Assembly: GCF_000715075.1 (NCBI RefSeq)
Contig: NC_134101.1
Span: forward strand, 30,669,037 to 30,733,036
Direction of reading: 5' to 3'
Origin: Nicotiana tabacum
Taxonomy: Eukaryota > Streptophyta > Magnoliopsida > Solanales > Solanaceae
Length of the DNA stretch: 64,000 bases
The notes beneath the pieces are model-generated. The model ran no database searches and was not told the DNA's origin. It saw nothing but the letters and a program-made list of their open reading frames with translations. Positions 24,404 through 36,837 of this stretch are shown one piece after another. Every line of letters starts with the position of its first letter. Positions within the stretch are counted from its first letter, which is position 1. A program made the position numbers and the translations under genes.

Positions 24404-25732
24404 TTAGAAAAAAGTACCTGAGCTGGTGAATAAGTGTGGATATTTACTCTGCATGTCTGACTCGGACTCCCAGGTAGATTCCTCTACCGGATGCCTTCTT
24501 CATTGCACTCGAACTGAAGGATAACTCGTAGACCTCAACTGTCGGACCTGCCGGGCTAGAATAGCCACCAGCTCCTCCTCGTAAGTCAAATCTTTGTCCA
24601 ATTGGACTGAGCTGAAATCTAACACATGGGACAGATCACCATGATATTTCTGGAGCATAGACACATGGAACACCGGATAAACCGCTGATAAACTAGGTGG
24701 TAATGCAAGCCTGTAGGCTACTTCACCCACCCTTTCAAGAATTTCAAAGGGTCCGATATACCTAGGTCTCAACTTGCCCTTCTTTCCAAACCTCATTACG
24801 CCTTTCATAGGTGAAACTCGGAGCAATATTCTTTCTCCAACCATGAATACAATATCACAAACTTTATGGTCGACATAACTCTTTTGCCTAGACTGAGCTG
24901 CGCGAAGTCGATCCTGAATAATCTTGACCTTATCCAAGGCATCTTGTACCAAATCGGTACCCAATAACCGAGCCTCTCCCAGTTCAAACCAGCCAACTGG
25001 CGAACGGCATCGCCTTCCATATAATGCCTCATATGGAGCCATCTGAATGCTCGACTGGTAGCTATTATTATAAGCAAACTCCACAAGTGGCAAGAAATGA
25101 TCCCAAGAACCTCCAAAGTCTATAACACAAGCGCGAAGCATATCCTCCAATATCTGAATAGTGCGCTCTGACTGTCCGTCTGTCTGTGGATGAAATGTTG
25201 TACTCAATTCCACCCACGTGCCTAACTCACATTGTACAACCCTCCAGAAATGTGAGGTAAACTGCGTACCTTGATCTAAAATAATAGACACGGGCACACT
25301 GTGAAGGTGGACAATCTCACGAATGTAAATTTCAGCTAACCTTTCTGCAGAATAGGTAACTGCCACTGGAATGAAATGTGTTGATTTGGTTAACCTGTCC
25401 ACAATGACCCAAAATGTGTCAAATTTTCTCTGAGTCCGTGGGAGTCCAACAACAAAATCCATAATGATACCCTCCCATTTTCATTCAGGAATTTCTAACT
25501 TCTGAAGCAAACCACCAGGTCTCTGATGCTCGTACTTAACTTGCTGACAATTCAGACACCGAGCTACATGTGCAACTATATCCTTTTTCATTCTCCTCCT
25601 CCAATAATGCTGCCGCAAATCTTGATATATTTTGGCAGTACCTGGATGAATAGAATACCTAGAACTGTGTGCCTCTTCAAGAATTAATTCACGAAGCCCA
25701 TCCACATTAGGCACACAAATACGACCCTGCAT
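24404..25732 (-). pseudogene. Integrase plus chromodomain, element 1
   Basis: The integrase inserts element cDNA into chromosomes and the chromodomain directs it to marked heterochromatin. The N-terminal zinc-binding region (25481-25732) shows H-H spacing in [11 protein letters not shown] and CLNCQQVK. A stop follows at about 25481. The catalytic core then shows [10 protein letters not shown] (first Asp), IILDQGTQF (second Asp; related copies have IISDRGTQF) and HPQTDGQSERT (Glu). The [17 protein letters not shown]-terminal module follows. The chromodomain begins RQVRQLRS and is cut by TGA (24500) where the second element has Trp (VQW), then continues ESTWESESDM and YPHLF to a stop at 24404. 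At least two internal stops, so non-functional. Confidence 0.92.
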
Positions 25733-26347
25733 TCACAGAACTCCATCTTCCCCCACAGCAACCTGTTTGGCGTCACCATGCTGCACCCTGTCCTTAAGGA
25801 CAAGTAAATGAGGATCATCATACTGCCTCTCTCTGATGCGCTCATATAAAGAGGATCGAGCGGCTGTGCAAGCTAGAACCCGACTGGGTTCTGAAACATC
25901 TAACCTCACGAACTGATTAGCCAAAGTCTGAACATCTGCAGCTAATGGACTCTCACCAACCGGAATATACACAAGACTGCCCATACTCACAGCCTTTCTA
26001 CTCAAAGCATCGGCCACCACATTGGCCTTTCCGGTGTGATACAAAATGGTGATATCATAGTCTTTCAACAACTCTAACCATCTTCTCTGCCTCGAATTAA
26101 GATCTTTTTGTTTGAACAGGTACTGAAGGCTACGATGATCAGTAAATACCTCACACGAGACATCGTAGAGGTAATGCCTCCAAATCTTCAGCGTATGAAT
26201 AATGGCTGCCAGTTCTAAGTCATGAACATGATAATTCTTCTCGTGAACCTTCAACTGCCGCGATGCATATGCAATCACCCTGCCATCTTGCATTAATACT
26301 GCACCAAGACCAATGTGAGATGCATCACAATATACTGTATACAATCC
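25733..26347 (-). pseudogene. RNase H and linker of pol, element 1
   Basis: This stretch is an open frame of 203 codons. It starts [20 protein letters not shown], the Ty3/gypsy RNase H that degrades RNA in RNA-DNA hybrids during reverse transcription. It continues [27 protein letters not shown] and [14 protein letters not shown], in which the DAS, E, and D residues of the active site are present. A stop precedes it (PTG then stop, 26345-26347) and another ends it at 25733, separating it from RT and integrase in the same frame. Confidence 0.92.
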
Positions 26348-27162
26348 TTAACCTGTGGGTAATACCAACACTGGCGCCGTAGTCAAAGCAGTCTTGAGCT
26401 TCTGAAAGCTTAACTCACACTTGTCTGACCATTTGAATGGGACACCTTTCTGGGTCAAACTGGTCAATGGGCTTGCTATAGATGAAAACCCTTCCACAAA
26501 CCGGCGATAATAACCTGCCAAACCCAGGAAACTCCGGATCTCTGTAACTGAAGTAGGTCTAGGCCAATTCTGAATAGCCTCTATCTTCTTAGGATCCACC
26601 TTTATTCCTTCTGCCGATACAACATGCCCCAAAAGGCAACTGAGTCTAACCAAAACTCACATTTTAAAAATTTGGCATATAACTGATTATTCTTCAAAGT
26701 CCGAAGCACACTCCGAAGATGCTGCTCATGTTACTCTCGACTGCTGGAGTAAGTCAAGATATCGTCAGTGAATACAACCACAAAAGAATCCAAATAGGGC
26801 TTGAACGCCCGATTCATCAGATCCATAAATGTTGTTGGGGCATTTGTCAACCCAAATGACATCACTAGGAATTCGTAATGCCCATACCGAGTCCGAAAAG
26901 TTGTCTTAGGGATATTAGATGCCCTAATCTTCAACTAATGGTAACCAGACCTCAAATCAAACTTCGAAAATACCTTAGCACCCTGAAGCTGATCAAATAA
27001 GTCATCAATTCTTGGCAATGGATATTTGTTTTTGATAGTGGCCTTGTTCAACTACCGATAATCTATACACATCCGCATATAGCCATCTTTCTTCTTTACA
27101 AATAATACTGGTGCACCCCAGGGCGAGATACTGGGTCTAATAAATCCCTGATCAAGCAAGTC
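26348..27162 (-). pseudogene. Reverse transcriptase, element 1
   Basis: Polymerase that copies the element RNA to DNA. Visible motifs in order: [74 protein letters not shown], and the catalytic box as FTDDI at about 26759-26776 where most relatives have FIDDI. Then [19 protein letters not shown] and [12 protein letters not shown]. In-frame stops fall after EHL (27163), after DYR (near 27053, a CAG to TAG change), after GYH (near 26936, also CAG to TAG) and after SSSRE (26731). Several can be explained by C-to-T changes, but this is not proven. Confidence 0.92.
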
Positions 27163-27825
27163 TTATAAGTGCTCTTTCAATTCTTTCAACTCCGGCGGGG
27201 CCATACGGTATGGTGGAATAGAAATAGGCTGAGTGCCAGGAGCCAAATCAATACAAAAGTCAATATCTCTGTCGGGTGGCATCCCCGGTAGATCTGCAGG
27301 AAATACTTCTGGAAATTCATGAACAACTGGTACTAAGTCCATAGAAGGAACATCCGCACTGGGATCGCGAATATAAGCCAAATAGGCTAGACACCCTTTC
27401 TCTACCATACGCCGAGCTTTCATATAAGAAATAACCCTACTGGCAGAATGACCAGGAGTTCCTTTCCACTCTAACCGAGGTAACCCCGGCATGGCTAGAG
27501 TCACTGTCTTGGCATGACAATCCAATATAGCATGATAAGGGGACAACCAATCCATACCCAAGATGACATCAAAATCTACCATATCAAGAAGTAGAAGATC
27601 CACACTAGTCTCAAGATTACCAATAGTAACCACACACGAACGATAGACATGATCTACTACAACAGAGTCTCCCAGCGGTGTAGATACACACACAGAAGCA
27701 CTTAGAGAATCAAAAGGCACAACCAAATATGAAGCAAAAGAGGAGGACACATAGGAAGAAGTAAATCCTGGATCAAATAGAACTGAAGCATCTCTATGGC
27801 AAACTGAAATAATACCTGTGATCAC
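27163..27825 (-). pseudogene. Aspartic protease and RT lead-in, element 1
   Basis: A 220-codon frame. The protease active site reads LFDPGFTSSYVSS, where relatives have DPGSTYSYVS, so the Ser/Thr after Gly is altered to Phe-Thr. ILGMDWLSPYHAILDCHAKT follows as the second conserved protease block. The frame continues through EFPEVFPADLPGMPPDRDID and ends at the stop opening the RT. The protease would cut the gag-pol polyprotein. Confidence 0.9.
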
Positions 27826-29408
27826 AACATCAGATTACTCGGCCTTAGACCTAGCTGGAAAAGCATAAAATAGGGGCTGGGCCCCACCATTTTGAACTGC
27901 GTCCCTGGGACGGCCTCAAACTGGCTGGCCTCCACCTCTAACGGTCTGACCTCCACCTCTAATGGCCTGACCTCCACTTCTAATGGCCTGACCTCCACCT
28001 CTAGCTGCCTGACCCCTACCTCTAGCTGGCTGAGCAGGCGGGGAAACAACCGGTGCCTGTATGATGGCACAAGAATCTTGCCGAGATATGTTACTCGCCA
28101 GTCTAGGGCAATACCTCATGATGTGACCAATGTTTCCATACTCATAACACCCATCCTGATGCCATGGCTGCTGAAGCTGAAGCTAACCCAAATAGGCTGG
28201 ATAACCATTGTAGTAACTCTGGAGTGGTGATGTACTGATAGGAGCTGAATCTGCACTGAATGCTGGCTGCCCAGAGTAAGGCATAATAGGACTGTGACTC
28301 CCTGAAGCACCGGAAGATACATGAAGTGCTGAATGAAACGGTCTGGGAGGATGACCCCTACCAAAATTACCCCTACCTCCAGGCGAGGTACCACTGAAGC
28401 CACCGAACTGACGAGGCCTCTTATCAGACCTCTGCCCTCTCTCTTGTGCAAGAACCATCTCGATCCTTCTCGTGACATTAGAAGCCGCAGGAAAATAAAT
28501 CTCACTTCCGGTCTCCTTGGTCATCTGAAGCCTGATAGGGTGAGTGAGTCCCTAAATAAACCTCCTCAGTCTCTCTCCCTCAGTATGTAGTAAAAGGAGA
28601 GCATGACTGGCCAAATCCACAAAACGGGACTCATACTGAGTAACAGTCATACTGCCCTGCTGTAGATGCTCAAATTGCTTGCGGAATTCCTCTCTCAGTA
28701 TGATAGGAAGGAACTTCTCCAGAAATAGCTGAGAGAACTGCTCCCAGGTAAGTGTAGGCGATCCAACTAGTCTAGTCAATGTTTAATCTCTCCACCACCT
28801 CTTGGCAGAACCCATCATCTGAAATACAGCAAAAATAACCCCATTGGTCTCAGCTATACCTATGTTCTGCAGCACCTCGTGACATCATTCAAGATAATCC
28901 TGTGGGTCCTCAGAAGGTGTACAACTGAAGTGAACTGGAAACACCTTAGTATATCCAGTCTCAATAAGGCCTTAAAAGACATGGCGGGTCTATCACCGGT
29001 CTGTGCCGCAATAACTGGCTGAACTACTCCAATTGGCGGGGCTGCTGGAGCCTGATTCTGGGGAGTCATCTACTCCGGAGTGGGAGTTTGTGCTCCTCCC
29101 CCAGCCTGTGAGATGGTTGCTGCCACTGAAAATGTACCATTCTAGGCCACGCCCTCCATAAGACTTACCAAATGGACTAGAGCATCCTGAAGTACTGAAG
29201 TGGCTATGAATTCTTCCGGGACCTGAACTGGAACCTCCTCCTGAAGGTCTACCTGAGGTTCTACAATAGGTGCAGCTGCTCGAGCTCTAGACTGAGCTCT
29301 ACCTCGGCCTCTAGCACGACCTCGACCTCGACCTCTACCCCTGTCTATAGTTGCCACCGGGGGTTCTGGTCCCTGTCCATCGGTAGAGGTATTACGTGTT
29401 CTTACCAT
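27826..29408 (-). pseudogene. gag, element 1
   Basis: Capsid/nucleocapsid protein. The start ATG at 29408 opens MVRTRNTSTDGQGPEP and an RG-rich tail (29142-29408). Frameshifts and stops then break it into pieces: 28860-29069, 28552-28779 (retrotransposon gag domain, FLEKFLPIILREEFRKQFEHL and EGERLRRFI), and 28183-28524. The nucleocapsid zinc knuckle at about 28105-28147 reads CYEYGNIGHIMRYC, so the second Cys of CX2CX4HX4C is Tyr and the finger is broken. A GGGQ repeat follows (about 27920-28040). The start is chosen because MVRTR is shared with element 2 and follows a splice-acceptor-like TTCTCTTGCAG. Confidence 0.88.
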
Positions 29409-29420
29409 CTGCAAGAGAAT
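29409..29420 (-). promoter_or_regulatory. Splice-acceptor-like site abutting gag ATG, element 1
   Basis: The sense strand reads TATTCTCTTGCAG|ATGGTAAG: a pyrimidine run and CAG directly before the start codon. Element 2 has the same arrangement (CTCTCACAG|ATG). Function is inferred, not shown. Confidence 0.5.
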
Positions 29421-29607
29421 AAGAGTAGAATGATTCAATCATCGATGATAGAATAAATTCGCACGACAGAATAAGAAAGAAGTGATATTATTCCTAAACT
29501 TTATAGCCTCTGAGAGAGAAGTACAGATGTCACCGTACCGATCCTTTAGACTCTACTGGACTGTACCTGCGGAGCTCATCATTTCTTTCAGCTCAGAGGT
29601 TAGTCCA

Positions 29608-32399
29608 TGACCCAAAATTTCCACCTTCGGACCGTGATACCGTGATGACACCTAACATTTCACTTGCTAGGCAAGCCAACGTTAGAATAATATTAACCAA
29701 TTTTTAAATAATTTTTAAATTTATTAATAACAAAGAACGATTGCGGAAGTAAAGTCTGAAATATAGTGAATAATCCATAAAAACAACAGTGTCTAAATAT
29801 CATCCCAGAATTTGGTGTCACAAGTGCACGAGCTTCTAGAATAATACAAATAAAGGCTTGAATAAAATAAAGTTGTCTGGAAATAAACACACAGCTAAAG
29901 TAAAGTAGACGGGGACCTCAGAACTGCGGACGTGCAGTTATACCTCAAGTCTCCTCTGAGTAGCTGAAATCCGAGCAAGTCTATGGTACGCTGCTGGGAC
30001 CAACTCCGAAATCTGCACAAGAAGTGCAGAGTGTAGTATCAGTACAACCGACCCCATGTACTGGTAAGTGCTGAGCCTAACCTCGATGAAGTAGTGACGA
30101 GGCTAAGGCAGGTCACTTACATTAACTTGTACGCAATATTAGTAACAACAAAAAATAATAGAAATATATCAGATAACTCATTTATAATAATTGAAGCCAA
30201 CTCAGCAGTCATAATCCATTTATCATTTCCATCAATTTCCGTTGCAGCGTGCAACCCGCTCTCACAATATATTCATATTAAATCATGTTGCGGCGTGCAA
30301 CCCGCTCCACCAATATATTCATTTTAATCAAGTATGTTGCGGCGTGCAACCCGCTCCTCCAATATATTCATTTACTAATTCTTATAGAAGAAATTTTCTC
30401 AATAAATGCAACAATTAATATAAAATTATAAAACAACAAGCATACAATAATTATGATTTAATTATGAAACAAACAATGATAAATAGCAAATTATTATGAA
30501 AATGAGGGAGAAAATAGGCAGTTTAATATTTAATATGCTAAATGTCAAATAACAATTAAGACACATAATTCAAATAGCATGTAACAATTAATGCAGGAAT
30601 TCAAGAATTAATATTTGACAAAGAATAGGAGAGAAACAATTATTATAATAATTAATTCATGATTTAAAATGATTTATGATTTTTCAAGTAATTATGCAAA
30701 CAATTAATTTGACGACGTATAGACACTCTTCACCTCGCCTATACGTCGTTCACAAGCATTTCACATAACAAATAGTTTAAGGGTTCTATTCTCTCAAGTT
30801 AAGGTTAACCACGACACTTACCTCGCTTTGCTAATTCCAATCAATTACTCGACCACAACTTTTCCTTTTAAATTTGTCTCGAAAAGCTTCAAATATATTC
30901 ATAAACAATTCAATATACTCAATATGATTCATAGGAATTAATTCCATATGAATTTACTAATTTTCCGGATAAAAATCCAAAATTCATTAAAGTATTCGAC
31001 AGTGGGACCCACGTCTCAAATATCAGAAAAGCTTACGAAATCCGAACACCCGTTTCGATACGAGTCCGACCATACAAAATTTATCAAATTCCGATGACAA
31101 ATGGACCTTCAAATCTTAAATTTTTGTTTTTGGAAGTTTTGATAAAAATTCCAATTTCTTCCATCTAAATCCGAAATAAATGATGAATATAAACTTAGAT
31201 TTATAAAATACAATCACTATATGATAAAGAACACTTACCCAGTTCGAAATCGTGAAAAACTCCTTTGAATCGGCCCTAAACCGAGTACTAATTGAGGGTT
31301 TGTGAAAAATGGAAAAAATCCCGTTTTGGTTCTGTTTTAAGTCACAGACGTCAGGCCTTCTTCGCGTTCGCGATGAGTAGAAGCTCATGGCTTTTGCGTT
31401 CGCGAGTCCTCCTTCACGTTCGCAAAGACTTTTTCCCCCTGGCCTTCGCGTTCGCGTGCCAGTGCTCGCGCTCGCGTAGAAGGACGACTGACCCCTCCTC
31501 CAGGCCTCTAAAACTTTTCGTTCGCGTTGAGCTGGTCACGTTCGCAAAGGGTAAAATCCCCATAGCTTCGCGTTCGCGACCCAATATTCGCATTCGCGAA
31601 GATGAAAAATTCAGCTAGCCTAGTTTGCTCTTCGCGTTCGCGAGAGTACATTCGCAAACTCGATGAAGGAAATACCAGAAGCCTGAAGTTGCAGAAAACC
31701 AGATTTTTCTAAGTTAAAAATCATCCCGTATCCTATCCGAAACGCACCCGAGCCTTCGGGGCTCCAAACCAAACATGCACACAAGGCCTAAAATATCATA
31801 CGAACTTGCTCGCATGATCAATTCCCCAAAATAACACCTACAACTACGAATCGGATGCCAAGTCAAAAGAAATTTTTTAAGAAAACTTTAAAACTTATAT
31901 TTTTTCAACCCGACGTCCGAATCACGTTGAATCAACTCCGATTCTCACCAAATTCGGCAGACAAGTCATAAATATTATTGTGGACCTTCACTGGGCTCCA
32001 AAACCAAAATACAGACTCGGGGTCAATAAATCCAACTTCAGTAATTTCTTAAAAATCATTAAGCTTTCAAGCTTTTAATTTTTCATCAAAATTCCATATC
32101 TCGGGCTAGGGACTTTGGAATTCGATTCCGGGCATAAGCCCAAGTCCCAAATCACGATACAAACCTACTAGAATTGTTAAAATACTAATCCAGGTCCGTT
32201 TGCTCGAAATGTTGACCAAAGTCAACTCAGTTGAGTTTTAAAGCTCTATTTCACATTTTAATCCATTTTTCATATAAAACCTTTCCGGAAAATTGTAGGG
32301 ACTGTGCACACAAGTCGAAAAATGATAAATGGTGCTTTTCGAGGTCTTAGAACACAGAATTACTTATTAAATTTAAAGATGACATTTTGGGTCATCACA
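29608..32399 (-). repeat. 5' LTR of element 1 (family 1)
   Basis: In sense order: start TGTGATGACCC (32399), a CCCGAG box near 31750, TTCGCG word array (31665-31358), donor GG|GTAAGTG (31238), second donor GAG|GTAAGTG (30821), hairpin with 11-bp stem ACGACGTATAG (30712-30722) and CTATACGTCGT (30739-30749), three GTGCAACCCG repeats, and a CTGCACTTCTTGTGCAG hairpin (about 30015-30031). The inner end is irregular (GGGTCATGGACTAACC), so the boundary with the leader is uncertain by a few bases. Confidence 0.86.
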
Positions 32400-32728
32400 A
32401 ATGGTCGAGGATAATAACACTTAGAGCCTGTTTCGTCAAGCTTTTAGGAGGCCAAAGATACTTTTTTCGTTTTGCAAAAAAAGTACTTTTTGAAACATTT
32501 ATGGTATTTGGCCAAGATGAAAAAGTATTTTTGAGCAGTAGCAGAAGCAGTTTTTCTATTTTTGAGAAGAAGCTACAAATTCTAACTTCTTCCAAGAAGT
32601 AGAAGCAAAAGTATAAAATTAATTTGTTCAAGACAAAAAACACTTACACTAAATTTATATTTTCCAAATTATCCCTCATTAATTTAATAAGTTTCACTTT
32701 ATTTTCCTTTTCTTTTTTATTTCTACTA

Positions 32729-35700
32729 TGTAACGACCCGAATTATCGTTTTAAGAATTAACGTCCCGTTCAGTGACTTAAGATCTCGAGCAACTTTGTA
32801 ATAAGTATTATGACCCGCGGGTGTGGTCGAGTTTGATTTTTCGGAAGATTCAGAATTTAATTAAAAGAATAATTCTTAATTAAGAAGCTTAAAAGAAAAG
32901 AGTTGACCGGGGGGTTGACTTTTTGATATTGGGGCCGGAATCTGATTCTGAAAATTTGAATACCTACATTATGTCATTTATGACTTGTGTGCAAAATTTG
33001 AAGTCATTCCGGATTGATTTGATACGTTTCAACGCAAAACATAGAAGTTGGGAGATTCGAAAACTCATAATTCGATTCGAGGCGCGATTCGTAATTTTGA
33101 CATTGTTTGACGAGATTTGAACCTCCACTAAGTTGGTGTTGTATTTTGGGATGTGTTGGTATATTTGGTTGAGGTCCCGAGGGGTTTGGGTGTATATTTT
33201 GGGTCATTGGTTGAGATATTAGTAAAGTTAAGAAATTTGGGAGTTTGACCATGGTCAATATCTGGTCAAGACGACCTCTTTTCAGTGTTTTGAGTGCACG
33301 AGAAGGTCCGTAGCATGTTTTATGATTGAAATTCATATATGGTTTGTGTCCCGGAGGTTCCAGATGAGTTTCGGGGTGAGTTTTGAGCTAGTACGGGCAT
33401 TTCGGCACTCTGATATTGCTCTGGCACTTTTGGGGGTGCGGACCGCACATTTTGGGGTGCTGAGGCGAAGGAGATGTACGGACCACACATAAGAGTGCGG
33501 ACCGCAGCAGAAAAATGCGGACCTCAGAGGAGGAGTGTGGACCACACAATTCTGTCCGCGGCTGCACTCCAGGGAGTTCTACAGATTTGCCAGTCTGATT
33601 TCGGAAGCTTATATATTTTGATCCACAAGGAATTTTGAGATGATTCAAAAACGAAAGTTGTATATCTTCGTGTCTAGTTTCCAGAAAGATAAACAAATCA
33701 TCATTTGGGTATTTGTAGAGAAAGTTATGGCAAATTTACTTAAACCTGATAGTGGAGAAGCTGCGAAGTGCGGACCGCATAATTTTTGTACGACCGCAGA
33801 ACCTGGAATGTGCGGACCGCACAAAAATGGTGCGGTCAAAACAATGAGGGGTCAGATTGTGTATTATAAAAATGAGGGTTTGGGTATTATTTCATATTTG
33901 GACTTTGGGAGCTCGGTTTGTGGCGATGTTTCGTGGGATTTTCCAAGAAATTCATCGGGGTAAGTGATTCTAACCCATATTTGGTTAACATACATGAATA
34001 TATCATTTCTCTCATCATTTAGTCAGTATTTTGAGATGGAAATTTGGGAGAAATTATAAAAATTTCATAAAAATGAATTTTTGGGATTTGAATACCAATT
34101 TGGAGTCGGATTTGGATAAAATTGGTATGGTTGAACTCGTATCGGAATGGGTGTTCGGATTTCATAAAAATTATGTCGGGTTCTGAGAAGCGGGTCCCGC
34201 ATTGACTTTTGTTGACTTTTTGGAATAAAGTTTTAAGCCGACATTTTATTATCCGAAATTATTTTCGATGAATTTTAATGAAGTTATACAACTGATTTGA
34301 ATAGATTTGAGCGGTCCGGAAGCCAATTCAAGCAAGAAGGCGATTTTTGGAATATCGGCATAACTTCAAAAAGGTAAGTGTCTTGATTAACCTCGAGTGG
34401 GGGGAAATACCCCTTAGGCATTGAGTATTATGTGCAAACTGTGTAATTGAAAACCATGTACGCGAGGTGACAAGTACGTACTTGGTTTATATGTGCAAAT
34501 TTCGTTGATCAAAATCCTTAGACACCCTTAGGTATTAAATTGGAAATTTTTGACACTTATTAAAACCTCTATTTGTCATGCCTAGATCCTTATTTGTTGA
34601 AATTATTTTATACGATGATTTGGTGTGATTGCCATCTTGATTTTATGTGAAATGTTATTTTGTTGAGCTGTTCACTCCCGGATATTTTTGTTAAGATTTT
34701 GTGCACATTATGGTCGAGCCATGGACTCCTTATTATGGAAAATTATGTATTGTTGATTTCTGTGGCAAGTTGTAATATTTGGGCACTTGATGTGCAATTT
34801 GTGATATGTTGTAAGATTTGAGCACTTGATGTACAATTTATAATATGTTTTAAGATTTGAGCACTTGATGTGCAATTTGTGATATGTTGTAAGATTTGAG
34901 CACTTGATGTGCAATTTGTGAAATGTTGTAATATTTGGGCACTTGAGGTGCAAGTTGTATTATACTGTGATATTTGGGCACTTGAGGTGCGATTTGTGAA
35001 ATATTGTGATATTGATACGCATGCGGTGAGATAAGGGTGGCTTGAAACGTGTGGTTAGTAGGAGAACTACTAGAAGTCATGCGATGATATAAGTTCAGGG
35101 TATTGAAACTGTGCGGTGAGATAAGGGTGGCTTGAAATGCGTGGCTAGTAGGGTAACTACTAGAAGTCATGCGGTGTGATAAGGATGGCTAAAATGCGAG
35201 ATGCTATTTCGGGAAACAATAATTTCTTTAAAATTAAATATGAAGGCTCCCGCGGTGATATAAGAAAATGAGATATTGTGAATTTATTTATGATTTGGGA
35301 CTACGAGGCGGTACCTCGGGAGTGCCCTGTTGATATTTTTTTATTTTTGTTCTTGTCTTGGGTGATTGTGTTTCATTTAATATGTAAATTATTGTCTTCT
35401 TCTATGATGTACTAGTTGACTTTATTATTATTTGTTTTGTGCTCCTAGTTATATTGTGTTGGCTTTAGCTTTTTAGCACGTGACTCTGAAGAAGTATGTT
35501 TCTGTTTTGTCTTACTGATTTTCGATGATTGAGTTGATTTAAAAAAAGGAGTTATTAAGTTTTAAATTGAATAGTTTTACATCCAAATTAGTAGTTAACT
35601 GATACTTTTATTTAAGTGCAAATGTTATTTTCTTCACCCAAATGATTTCTAAAATAAATTCATTTCTATGTTGATTTTCTTACTTGTTTTAAAAAAAAAT

Positions 35701-36704
35701 TGTGAACTTACTTTATTGAAAATAAATTGATCATGCAGATATTATATACATTTATTATTGACACATGAGTTGTCTGTGTGTTTGTGATAGAAATATGGGC
35801 ATGAGGTGTCGGGTGAAATATAATAATTTTATTATTGACACATGAGTTGTCCATGTGGTTGTGATAGAAATATGGGCACGAGGTGCCATAAAAAATATGA
35901 AAGTGGGCTGAGACCCGTAATTTTTATGATTGTGAAATGAGGTGTCACATGGTGACTTTTACTTGAAAAATATATTTATTTGAAAGAAGTATATTCAAAA
36001 TATATTTATTTAAAAGAAGTATATTCGAAAGATACTAGTTTTAAATAATAATATATGAAGGAATTATATTTGAAGGACTTGATTAATTGATTTTACTTGT
36101 GTTTCTTATTTTTCTGAGCAATAATTATGATGTTCTTGTTGCCTTGATGTTATATCACTAGTTGATTTTGTTGTTATCATTGTTAGTTATTTTCCATTAC
36201 TTTTGTATACTGCCATATTGCACAGGTTAGTTGATTAGTAAGTGTCTTGACTGTACCTCGTCACTACTCCACTGAGGTTAGTCTTGATACTTACTGGGTA
36301 CCGACTGTGGTGTACTCATACTATACTTCTGCACATTTTTGTGCAGAGACTGGTATTGGAGATATCGGACTTGAGCAGACTTAAAGCGGGACCGTAAGGA
36401 TTCAAGGTAGAGCTGCTTGGTCGTCACAGTCCCTTGAAGTCTTTTCATTTCATTGTACTGTTAATTTTTTATCAAACAGTATTGTATATTCGGTCCTCGC
36501 GATCATCCCATGTATTTAGTTAGAGTTCGTGACTCAGTACTACCAGTCTTGGGAGGTTGTATATTCATATTTATTCCGCTGTTAGATTTGGTTACTTATT
36601 TAATTCAAAAATAAATGGTTTCAAAATGTAATAGAAATCAGCTTACCTAGTCTTAGAGACTAGGTGCCATCACGACGCCTGTGGTGGGATTTTGGGTCGT
36701 GACA
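32729..36704 (+). repeat. Solo LTR A, about 4 kb
   Basis: Starts TGTAACGACCCGAATT and ends GGGTCGTGACA, flanked by a perfect 5-bp duplication TACTA (32724-32728 and 36705-36709). No internal coding region, so it is a solo LTR. It carries a GCGGACCGCA word array (about 33432-33840), TATAAA (33865-33870), donor GGG|GTAAGTG (33960), second donor AAG|GTAAGTG (34374), hairpin GTACG/CGTAC around CGAGGTGACAAGTA (34458-34481), a 38-bp tandem array (34766-35014), and hairpin CTGCACA/TGTGCAG (about 36330-36347). Confidence 0.88.
34766..35014. repeat. ~38-bp tandem array in LTR A
   Basis: About six to seven units of the type GATTTGAGCACTTGATGTGC then AATTTGTGATATGTTGTAA. Most units contain the small inverted repeat GCAC...GTGC. 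A further two-unit repeat (GGTGAGATAAGGGTGGCTTG) follows at about 35026-35185. Confidence 0.85.
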
Positions 36705-36837
36705 TACTATATCTTTCGTAAAGGAATTTATGTTTTTGTGCTGCCGAACTAGGATCACGTGTGCTCGGACTTTTTGGGTTGAACAATGCATTAGGGAGTA
36801 AAGGAAAATTTGTGCCAGAAAAAGTCATTTCTGCGGC

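Larger units (their letters stand above)
21640..32399 (-). mobile_element. Element 1: Ty3/gypsy chromovirus with both LTRs
   Basis: Full architecture on the minus strand: 5' LTR 29608-32399, gag, protease, RT, RNase H, integrase, chromodomain, polypurine tract, 3' LTR 21640-24364. The domain order and the C-terminal chromodomain place it among chromoviruses, and the DPGST-type protease and gag style suggest the Tekay/Del group. Both LTRs are family 1. It is inactivated by at least seven stop codons and by frameshifts in gag. No clean target duplication is visible; AATGA (21638-21642) against AATGG (32400-32404) is possible only if the outer LTR bases were lost. A canonical tRNA-Met primer site is not visible after the 5' LTR. 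Confidence 0.9.

Noticed and set aside
27892..28230. 112-codon + strand frame with TSNGLTST repeats
   Set aside because: Shadow of the GGGQ repeat in gag of element 1.
32424..32728. hAT-type MITE interpretation of the GCCTGTTTGGCCAAG ends
   Set aside because: No 8-bp target duplication. TTA/TTA and TAA/TAA fit PIF/Harbinger better.
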